Source: CALMFT01 sp041674565
GTDB lineage: Bacteria > Patescibacteriota > Gracilibacteria > Absconditabacterales > Absconditicoccaceae
Assembly: GCA_041674565.1 (NCBI GenBank)
Contig: JBAYVQ010000052.1
Location: 1-6,480 of the forward strand
Reading direction: 5' to 3'
Length of the DNA stretch: 6,480 bases
Part shown: one piece after another, positions 1 to 6,099 of the stretch
Numbering within the stretch: the first letter of the stretch is position 1
How the letters are laid out: each line of letters begins with the position of its first letter
Position numbers and translations under genes: made by a program
The notes under the pieces: generated by a model
What the model was told of the DNA's origin: nothing
The model's database searches: none
The model's input: the letters and a program-made list of their open reading frames with translations, nothing else

Positions 1-456
1 CAATCGCAACGCTTCTTCGAGTTTTGCGATCTCATTGTTAGCATCGGTTGCGGCCGCAGTCAGACTCGCTTTCTCGGCCTGGGCTTGCTGGAGCAGACGA
101 TTTTTTTCCTCTCCCTGCTGTTGAATGTAGGAAGTTGCCGCTTCCTCTATCTTCTGCAGGTAAACACCAGCGTCATCTTCCAAAGTTGTGGGGGTTGCTT
201 CCGGGTTCATGCCCTGTACCATACCGAGGGCCATTTGATAGGCCATGGCGTTGGGTTGTTGTTTGATTACGGCCGTGTAGAACTCCATGAAGTCCACGCC
301 GGGTAAATTTGCCCCGGAGAATACGCCTTCGTAGTGGCGTTGGAGCTCAGCAAGTACGTCGGCTGGGATGGCGGTGGCGGTTTTGGTGGTGGCGCCAGGG
401 GTTGGTTCATCCATTTGGACAAAAAATCCAGCAATTTTTTTCAAATTCTGATTCAT
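1..456 (-). CDS. N-terminal part of unrecognised GC-rich protein, cut by window edge
   Basis: An open minus-strand frame runs from an ATG at 456-454 to the left edge (152 codons, no stop reached), with an in-frame TAA upstream in the leader. The protein starts MNQNLKKIAGFFVQMDEPTP, then has a soluble segment with FSGANLPGVDFMEFY and AVIKQQPNAMAYQMALGM, and ends in a charged, Ala/Glu/Gln-rich stretch (roughly residues 100-152) that should form a coiled coil. No signal peptide or membrane helix is visible. Codon choice (GCC, GGC, ACC, CTG-type third positions) is clearly GC-richer than everything to the right, and none of its roughly ten glycines is TGA. The layout faintly recalls small Bacteroidota proteins found beside TelA-like toxic-anion-resistance genes, but this is an impression from memory. 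No Shine-Dalgarno is visible. It is either transferred DNA, a gene under different constraint, or the far side of an assembly join. That it is coding: fairly sure; function: unknown. Confidence 0.68.
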   Translation of the reverse strand, partial: MNQNLKKIAGFFVQMDEPTPGATTKTATAIPADVLAELQRHYEGVFSGANLPGVDFMEFYTAVIKQQPNAMAYQMALGMVQGMNPEATPTTLEDDAGVYLQKIEEAATSYIQQQGEEKNRLLQQAQAEKASLTAAATDANNEIAKLEEALRL

Positions 457-501
457 AAAAAAGTTGTTGTATGGTTTGTTTATTTTAAAGATCAGTTCGC
501 T

Positions 502-542
502 CTTTTACTTATCCTATCGGTAATCCGATGATATAGTAAAAG
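502..542. repeat. Long imperfect inverted repeat (hairpin) in the divergent intergenic region
   Basis: The outer arms CTTTTACT (502-509) and AGTAAAAG (535-542) are perfect complements. Inside them TATC (510-513) pairs with GATA (530-533), and ATCGG (516-520) pairs with CCGAT (525-529) around the loop TAAT. The total is 17 base pairs with a two-base bulge (514-515) and a one-base bulge (534). There is no T-tract typical of an intrinsic terminator on the plus strand, and no gene ends here, so an operator or an mRNA 5' stabilising/regulatory structure for the minus-strand transcript is more likely. The structure is seen directly; the role is inferred. Confidence 0.6.
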
Positions 543-549
543 AAGTATA

Positions 550-577
550 TCTATAATTATATAGGGGCATATGTCAA
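550..577 (-). promoter_or_regulatory. Candidate sigma70-type promoter for the left minus-strand gene
   Basis: On the minus strand a perfect TTGACA (572-577) is followed after 16 bases by TATAGA (550-555). The predicted start is near 543, giving a leader of about 87 bases before the ATG at 456. The long hairpin at 502-542 would then sit at the extreme 5' end of this transcript. The DNA is AT-rich, so chance matches are possible. Confidence 0.4.
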
Positions 578-579
578 CA

Positions 580-602
580 TTATCAACAATTGCTGTGGAT
601 AA
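580..602. promoter_or_regulatory. Inverted pair of DnaA-box-like 9-mers
   Basis: TTATCAACA at 580-588 differs by one base from the consensus DnaA box TTATCCACA. TGTGGATAA at 594-602 is a perfect consensus box on the other strand. They face each other across five bases (ATTGC), forming an inverted repeat beside the minus-strand -35 element and upstream of rel. Two boxes are too few for a classical oriC, so DnaA-type transcriptional control or a small accessory site are alternatives. Confidence 0.45.
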
Positions 603-640
603 GGACTAGAAACCGAGGCATACATATACCGACTGTTTGC

Positions 641-673
641 TTGCTTTTTCGTGACAAAAGAGTATGCTATAAG
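641..673 (+). promoter_or_regulatory. Candidate promoter of rel
   Basis: TTGCTT at 641-646 is followed after 16 bases by TATGCT (663-668). Overlapping it is an extended -10, TG-C-TATAAG (665-673). Transcription would begin around 675-680, giving a short leader before the ATG at 711. The decamer CTTGCTTTTT (640-649) recurs in the promoter upstream of 3036 (2961-2970), which supports a shared promoter element. Which -10 hexamer is used cannot be settled by eye. Confidence 0.4.
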
Positions 674-710
674 CCCTATTTAGCCACTTGTGGCATCAAT
701 TTGCTGTTTC

Positions 711-2912
711 ATGCAAATACCAGAACTCAAGGCATTTTTCAACTATCAACCTATCCTTTTGCCTGACCCTCAACACGTCGTAGACCAGATCAAGCATCTT
801 GCATCAGCTTATCTTGGAGCGCCAGAGCTAGAAGCTATCCAGTCTACCTACGAATTCGCAAAAACAGCTCACGCTGGACAGCTCAGAGAATCGGGAGAAT
901 ACTACATTTCTCATATTGTGCAGGCTACGAGGTTCCTCATGCTGATCAAGCCAGATCTTGAAACCATCAAGTGATGTCTGTTGCATGATGTCATTGAGGA
1001 CTGCGATATCTCACCAGCTGATATCGAGAAACATTTTGGAGCAACAGTAAGGAAGTTGTGTGAAGGCGTTACCAAAGTCTCCAAACTTAAGTATCGTGGC
1101 GAAGAGAGGCAAGTCGAAACACTCAAAAAGACATTTTTTGCCATGTCGGATGATCTTAGAGTAATTTTTATCAAACTAGCAGATAGGATACATAATATCC
1201 AGACCCTCCATTTTCATCCCAAACCCGATAAGCAAGCAAGGATAGCAAACGAAACACTCGAGATATATGTGCCCATCGCAGAAAGATTGGGACTATATCA
1301 ATTTCAATATCTGCTCGAGAATTGATGTTTCCGTCTATTGCATCCTACAGAATGTAATCAGATTATCAATTATCTTGATAAACCTGTATTTTACAAATCA
1401 GCAGACAAAGGTGCGATCGTGCTTACCAAGCTACTTCAAGAAGATGGTCTTACGGATTTTACCATCAAAGGTAGACTCAAATCACCGTATAGGGTATACA
1501 AAAAGATGGCTGAAAAGTACGCCACAAGCGACTTGGGTCAAATATACGATCTTATCGCTTTCAGAATCATACTCGATAGTGTGCCAAACTGCTACCTAGC
1601 CATGGGTATTATACACAACAAATACACTCCCCTGGTACACAAAATCAAAGATTACATCGTGGTCCCCAAACCAAACGGATACCAGTCTATCCATAGCATC
1701 ATCTTGGGATTATTTTCATTTCCTGTGGAAATACAAATCAGGACCCACGAGATGGACAAATATGCCGAATACGGAGTGGCTGCACATTTTGCATATAAGG
1801 AGTGATGATACGCCAAGGCAGGTAAGACACAGGTAGATAGCAAACAAACCCAATGGGTTACCAAACTACAAGATATCGTAAAGTCTTATCAAGACGATAA
1901 TGACGCTTTCAAACAGGAGATGAAAATAGAACTTTTGGATGACAATATCTTCCTGTATACACCAAAAGGAGAGGTTATCGAAATGAAAAACGGCTCTACC
2001 ATACTAGATTTTGCGTTCAGGATCCACTCAGAAGTAGGTTTGAGATTCAAGAATGCTCTAGTAAATGGCTCCATCGTGCCTATCGATTTCCAGCCCAAAA
2101 CAGGTGACGTAGTGCAAATCAATACACGAAAAAATCAGTACTCTGCGACCGTCACATGGTTAGAAATGCTCAAAACCGCAGGAGCAAGAAATCAGCTCAA
2201 CAAATACCTCAAATCCCAAATGAGAGACGAACTTTTGAAAAAAAGTATTGATAATCTGAATACCAAGCTGAGTGAATACAAATTACCAGTATTTAAGTCA
2301 GAAGGATGCCTGATCTGGAAAGAGATGGAGGATAAACAAGATGAACTGGAAGGAAGATTACTCGAGATGCTTGATAAGGCATGATATGGAAGTTTTATCA
2401 ACATATTTTACAAAGATCACGCAAAAACCAAGAAATCCAAAAAACAAGAACACAACGTATCTGCTACCAACGCTGCGCCTCAGATTATTATCGATGGACA
2501 GTACAACTTCCAGTATATACTCTGTCCCGAGTGCAGCAAATTTGATACACAAATAATAGCAAAATCTGGCAAAGAAGGCATCAAGATCCATCATATAGGC
2601 TGCAAAGCAATGAGTACGGTAGGCTACGAAAAGCTCATAGCAGCTCAATACGACAACGAAGCGAAGCCAGTGTACTACTTTTCACTCAAACTCCAGATTA
2701 CCAACGAGTCAGGAAATCTCAATAAGGTACTACAAATACTGAGTAAGTACAATACCAATATCCAGCACATAGCATTTTTGGATACCAAGTCAGATTCCTC
2801 CTTGGGACATATCACCCTCGAACTCACCAACCCCAGCAAAGTATCGTTTATCCTCAAAGAACTAGCGAAATTTCCTAGTGTAGTAAGCGTCAAAGAAAAG
2901 AAATTTATCTAA
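711..2912 (+). CDS. rel: Bifunctional (p)ppGpp synthetase/hydrolase, RelA/SpoT family (UGA = Gly)
   Basis: Makes (p)ppGpp from GTP/GDP and ATP and hydrolyses it, setting the stringent response in the cytoplasm at the ribosome. It is 733 residues, normal for the family, when five in-frame TGA codons (Gly 88, 205, 365, 366, 558) are read through. The HD hydrolase domain (about 44-160) keeps H54, H68, the HD pair H92-D93 in LLHDVIED, and D158 in KLADRIHN. The synthetase (about 250-366) has KDYIVVPKPNGYQSIHS with Tyr324, EIQIRT and EYGVAAHFAYKEG. TGS spans about 412-472 (YTPKGEVIEM). A zinc-binding segment has C605-P-E-C608 and H627/H628...C631. A C-terminal ACT domain covers about 654-733. Both active sites look intact, so it should be bifunctional. 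An in-frame TAG lies at 681-683, so the start is GTG 690 or ATG 711; ATG is preferred, with no Shine-Dalgarno at either. One CGA codon occurs at residue 473; other arginines are AGA, AGG or CGT. Confidence 0.96.
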
Positions 2913-2943
2913 GAGTCCACGATAGTGGGTCATCAAACTTTAT

Positions 2944-2972
2944 AAAAAAGGCGGGATTTTCTTGCTTTTTTT
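2944..2972 (+). terminator. Weak candidate intrinsic terminator after rel
   Basis: AAAAAAGGC (2944-2952) can pair with GCTTTTTTT (2964-2972) if one G is bulged, with an 11-base loop and seven terminal Ts. The stem is A/T-dominated and weak, and its T-tract overlaps the -35 side of the next promoter. Confidence 0.3.
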
Positions 2973-2990
2973 GGGCTTACGCTCTATAAT
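2962..2990 (+). promoter_or_regulatory. Promoter of the 3036-4391 operon
   Basis: TTGCTT (2962-2967) is followed after exactly 17 bases by a perfect TATAAT (2985-2990). The predicted start near 2997 leaves a leader of about 39 bases before the ATG at 3036. The CTTGCTTTTT decamer around the -35 is shared with the rel promoter region. Confidence 0.6.
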
Positions 2991-3035
2991 AGATGTAGTC
3001 ACTAAAGTTAGTATTTTACTCTTTACACGAACAAT

Positions 3036-3494
3036 ATGTCAATGAGTTTCCAGAAAAGCACAGTCATAGCTGGAATTTTGGGGGTATTGGTAGGACTCTC
3101 CTCATTTGTGCTCTTCAACCCAGATATGGCCTCCAATTTGATAGCAGATATAGCGCCAAACACATCAGCAATAATCTGAGATGTATACTACAAAGTACAA
3201 AAAGATACCGTATTATTGTACGGCAATACGAGCCTGGAAGGCATCAAACAAGTATCCGTCATGATAGCCTATGCACCAGGAACTGAATTACTCAGTAAAG
3301 GAGGTAACGCTACAGCCGAACCACTGTGACCTTCCATGAGCAAATATACTATCAGCACCGCTGCGATAGAAAAAGGCAAATTAGTCCGATCACGAGCATA
3401 CAAAGGGAAACCAGAAGACATTGTCATAAGCGATGTACAGTTTATTGACCAAGATGGTCAATCAGTAGGAGCAAGTGTCACTCGTTCTGAGTAA
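3036..3494 (+). CDS. Unrecognised membrane-anchored or secreted protein, 152 aa (UGA = Gly)
   Basis: Reading two TGA codons (residues 48 and 98) as Gly gives one frame from ATG 3036 to TAA 3492-3494. Residues about 9-28 (VIAGILGVLVGLSSFVLF) form a hydrophobic helix preceded by a lysine, so it is a signal peptide or N-terminal anchor with the rest outside the membrane. The remainder looks beta-rich, with alternating strands such as VSVMIAYAPGTELL and DIVISDVQFIDQDG. That pattern is reminiscent of cohesin-like or other immunoglobulin-like secreted domains, but I do not recognise the family. There are no cysteines, so no lipobox. A second ATG two codons in (3042) is an equally possible start; no Shine-Dalgarno precedes either. 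It has its own promoter and is followed after 30 bases by 3525-4391, probably one operon. Two CGA codons lie close together at residues about 115-117. Coding is well supported by the two-gene frame consistency; function unknown. Confidence 0.8.
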
Positions 3495-3524
3495 AAACGA
3501 CAAACTGGCAACAAAACAATTGAA

Positions 3525-4391
3525 ATGATAGACAATATAGTAATATACGCAGCAATGCTATTTACTATATTTTTTTGTATACTCACCATGGCTATATCAC
3601 TCAATGTGGCATGAACAAAGTACAATTTGCAGAAACTACAGGACCAACTACATTCATTTTATAAGCAACACAATATCATTGATAACGCTGGTGCAGATCG
3701 TAGGTTCCAAAATCTGCTCAAACGAATCAAAGAAAAAACACCCAAAGTAAGTTTCGATACATTTTTTGAAACATACTGTCTCGATATAGAGATACTGCAC
3801 AAAGAAAATATCCACAACTTTCTTATAGATTGATATCTGGTGGTACTTTACGAAACAGGAGATATCAAATTTGTGGAGTACAAAAAAAAAGAAGATAATG
3901 CAAACTGAGCAAGATACCAAGGAATGATCAGCCGATCCAACGAGGAAGATGTGATGTCTTTTGATGACTGACAGGGACTATTTGACCAAGATGATAACTA
4001 TGTCGCCCCTATACCAAGTCTCACTCAGTATTTTGATTGTAAATTCGTACCGCGAGATATCGAATTCGTGGTCAACGGCAAAAAGATGAGCATTGCAGCA
4101 TTCCAAAAGTACCTCATGCAAATATTGGATAATGACACAGAGCGTATAGGCGTATTCACGAGACAAAAAAAAGAAAAAACAGAGATCGCACAGAATATGA
4201 TCAGCGTAAGTAAATGATGTATCATTACTCTCCAGGAAAAAGTCCATAAAGATCATAAAGACGAAGATCAATTTGTGGTATTGGAGGTAAGGGGAAGTGA
4301 TATCACAGTCAAACACGGTAACTCCAGCCAAGAGTACTCCACTGCAGTCCAAAATATTAAGAGTATCAAACTCGATACCACTAAGAAATAG
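3525..4391 (+). CDS. Unrecognised single-pass membrane protein, 288 aa (UGA = Gly)
   Basis: The frame runs from ATG 3525 to TAG 4389-4391 with five in-frame TGA codons (Gly 30, 103, 128, 149, 231). Residues about 4-27 (IVIYAAMLFTIFFCILTMAISLN split across the helix) form one transmembrane segment. It is followed by a helical, Gln/Lys-rich stretch (about 31-95) and then a mixed alpha/beta soluble region rich in Asp, Glu and Lys, including an acidic patch FDDGQGLFDQDDN near 147-159 and a Lys-rich stretch RQKKEKTE near 214-221. No enzyme motif is recognisable. It sits 30 bases after the 3036-3494 gene with no promoter or terminator evident between them, so co-transcription is likely. The two may act together at the cell surface. 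Three CGA codons (in KRIKEK, ISRSNEE, VPRDIE) all sit where arginine is plausible. The stop abuts that of the convergent rluD-like gene. No Shine-Dalgarno is visible. Confidence 0.82.
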
Positions 4392-5339
4392 TTATGATAA
4401 TCTGATAGATATGCTTTCCCCATCAGGATCCACAAAATCCAATCCATATGCAGTGAGTTGCAATTCCGGACCTCAGGCATCATACATGGGATTGTACAAA
4501 AAGTCTCAGATTATCGGTAATCATACAGAACTCAGATGATATCTTATCTGATGAGTCCTTCCTGTAAGTAACTCCATATCCACCTGTACACAGGGTTTAT
4601 CATCAAGTTTCGTTGTTTTAGCACTAAGAATGCGGGTAACTCCCATCTTGGGGTAGCCAAGGACAGCTGCTTTGGGATAAACCAATGATTTGATAGTACA
4701 GGGTCATCCGCTAGCCAACCCTTCATCCTGCAATCGCTTTTGCCCTGCTTTGGTAGTATCGCATAGAGCTCTATAATACTTGTGTAAGGATGTAGTATCA
4801 GAATTCTCTTCTGTCAAAGCAGATTTTGCTTTTTGGTCAAAAAGATTTTTAAAGTGGCTCAATCATTTTTCACTAATTGCTACAATCATCAATCCATCAG
4901 TATCTTTATCCAGTCTGTGGACGATGCCCGCTCTCACAAATCCCGCAATGCTTGGCATAGTACCAAATCTGTGGTACAAGAAACCACTTACTGATGGCGT
5001 CGAAACGTCAAACAAGGTCTTAGGGTGACTCAGGACCCCTTTGGGTTTGTAGATAACTATATAGTCGGCGGTTTGGTGCTTGATCTCCAATGATATATTT
5101 GGAGACTCTGCTAAAATCTGATTATCATGATATCTTTCAAGTTCTGGCACCGTTATAGATTCTCCTCATTGGACGAGATAAGATTTTTTGAGCACTATAG
5201 GCTTATCGTGCAAGCTGGCAGTAATTAGTCCCCTATCAAAGAGATGGTGAAAAAAATTTCTTGATAATCAGAAATAAGCTGATAAGGTCTTATCGATTCT
5301 TTGATTGTTGTACAATTCTGGTAGCACGATAGTATTCAT
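4392..5339 (-). CDS. rluD: RluA/RluD-family ribosomal large-subunit pseudouridine synthase (UGA = Gly)
   Basis: Converts specific uridines of 23S rRNA to pseudouridine. The 315 residues match the family's usual length once seven TGA codons are read as Gly (residues 24, 58, 159, 212, 273, 278, 289). An S4 RNA-binding domain occupies about 1-62 (QRIDKTLSAYFGLSRNFF, then VQGGESITV). The catalytic domain follows, with YIVIYKPKGVLSHP near 93-106 and the active-site motif HRLDKDTDGLMIVA with catalytic Asp144. It also has TGRTHQIRYHL near 257-267 and VGLPIIGD at 272-279, in which both conserved glycines are TGA. The usual Ser of DKDTSG is Asp here. Start choice: ATG 5339 opens MNTIVLPE; in-frame ATGs at 5351 and 5357 follow a TAA at 5360-5358 and are possible, with no Shine-Dalgarno to decide. 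Which RluA-family target it modifies (RluD, RluC or RluB-like sites) cannot be read from sequence; the symbol is by family. Confidence 0.92.
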
Positions 5340-5395
5340 AACTAAGTACATAATCATTTACCGACAAGATACAACTTCACAATTTCATAGTGATA

Positions 5396-5424
5396 AGTAT
5401 ATTGACATGATTGAATACAATGAA
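5396..5424 (-). promoter_or_regulatory. Candidate promoter of the rluD-like gene
   Basis: On the minus strand TTCATT (5419-5424) is followed after 17 bases by TATACT (5396-5401), predicting a start near 5389 and a leader of about 50 bases before the ATG at 5339. The -10 is good and the -35 poor. Confidence 0.4.
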
Positions 5425-5439
5425 ACTGCCTATATTTAC

Positions 5440-5468
5440 TTGACCTAGTAGACCACAAAACTACACTT
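5440..5468 (+). promoter_or_regulatory. Promoter of tRNA-Leu
   Basis: TTGACC (5440-5445) is followed after 17 bases by TACACT (5463-5468). The predicted start near 5475 is about seven bases before the mature tRNA 5' end, a typical arrangement for a short tRNA leader. Confidence 0.5.
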
Positions 5469-5481
5469 GCTGTGACCATAA

Positions 5482-5566
5482 GCCCTGGTGGTGGAATTGG
5501 TAGACACGTACGCTTCAGGTGCGTATGACGCAAGTTGTAGGGGTTCGAGTCCCCTCTAGGGCACCA
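5482..5566 (+). tRNA. tRNA-Leu (anticodon CAG), CCA encoded
   Basis: Full cloverleaf, 85 bases. The acceptor GCCCTGG (5482-5488) pairs with CTAGGGC (5556-5562), with one G-T pair. The D arm contains GAATTGGTAGAC. The anticodon stem TACGC/GCGTA encloses the loop TTCAGGT, giving anticodon CAG, which reads CUG. A long variable arm marks it as class II, as expected for Leu. The T arm AGGGG-TTCGAGT-CCCCT is canonical. Discriminator A5563 is followed by genomic CCA (5564-5566). No clear terminator hairpin follows, so the downstream gene could share its transcript. Confidence 0.97.
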
Positions 5567-5647
5567 TTTTAACAAATCTGTCAAACACACTTTTCAAATA
5601 AGTATCCTACACTAGAGTTATCAATATTTCAATTATACAGGCAATAC

Positions 5648-6058
5648 ATGAACTGATTTGGCGGCATCATTGCTTATTCCAATAAGGATATCTACGAAGA
5701 GCGGACGGCTATGCAGAAAATTTTTGATTTTCTTGAAGAACACAGGACCACCAAAGCAAATCAATGACTCGTTGTTATAGCAGAGGAAATTCAACGCATA
5801 CTTGACGAACTTATCGAAGAATTCACCGATAGATACAAACAATTGAAGCAATCATGAATCATAAGCAATAGTATCAAGGATATATTATCATGCAAAGATC
5901 AGTACACTAAGTATCACCAGGAATTTGCTATCATGGCAGCAAATTGGGAAGCTACGCTATGGAACAATGAAGAAACACTAAAGAAACTCCACACGACACC
6001 AGAGAAACTACTAGGAAGAATACAACCAGAAAAAACTACTATACTGGCGTGGGAATAA
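5648..6058 (+). CDS. Unrecognised small helical protein, 136 aa (UGA = Gly)
   Basis: The frame runs from ATG 5648 to TAA 6056-6058 with three in-frame TGA codons (Gly 3, 40, 70), the first only two codons after the start. The sequence starts MNGFGGIIAYSNKD and is then almost wholly predicted helix with heptad-like hydrophobic spacing, for example EEIQRILDELIEEFTDRYK (about 49-67) and a later run around QEFAIMAANWEATLW. There is no membrane segment or signal peptide, and no catalytic motif is recognised. A weak AGG lies about seven bases before the ATG, the nearest thing to a Shine-Dalgarno in the window. It starts 81 bases after the tRNA and ends 41 bases before the holin-like gene, so all three could be one transcript. 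One CGG codon (residue 19) is present, a codon very rare here. Coding is supported by consistent TGA use and the clean TAA stop; function unknown. Confidence 0.72.
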
Positions 6059-6099
6059 AGCAAAGTAACTCTATTGTTTTTACTTTTATACTCCTTATC

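Noticed and set aside
48..306. Overlapping plus-strand open frames in the left GC-rich region
   Set aside because: They are shadows of the continuous minus-strand gene 456-1, which has natural composition and extends through the whole region.
683..694. GCCAC-TT-GTGGC inverted repeat before rel
   Set aside because: A two-base loop is too tight for a stable RNA hairpin and ten paired bases are expected by chance; it may still be a protein-binding dyad but nothing supports that.
711..2912. rel as a pseudogene or a set of split genes
   Set aside because: All interruptions are TGA in a single frame, with no frameshift and no TAA/TAG, and the conserved motifs continue through them.
3978..4352. 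124-codon minus-strand open frame opposite the 3525-4391 gene
   Set aside because: It lies wholly antisense to a gene supported by consistent TGA use; its Phe/Leu/Cys-rich sequence is a shadow of an A-rich coding strand.
5402..5436. Perfect TTGACA at 5402 with TATATT at 5431 as the tRNA promoter
   Set aside because: The spacer is 23 bases, too long; the pair at 5440/5463 with a 17-base spacer fits better.
5354..5590. Minus-strand frame containing a WCPRGDSNPYNLRHTHLKR-type sequence
   Set aside because: This is the antisense of tRNA-Leu, a well-known false protein found in many databases; the tRNA on the plus strand explains it.
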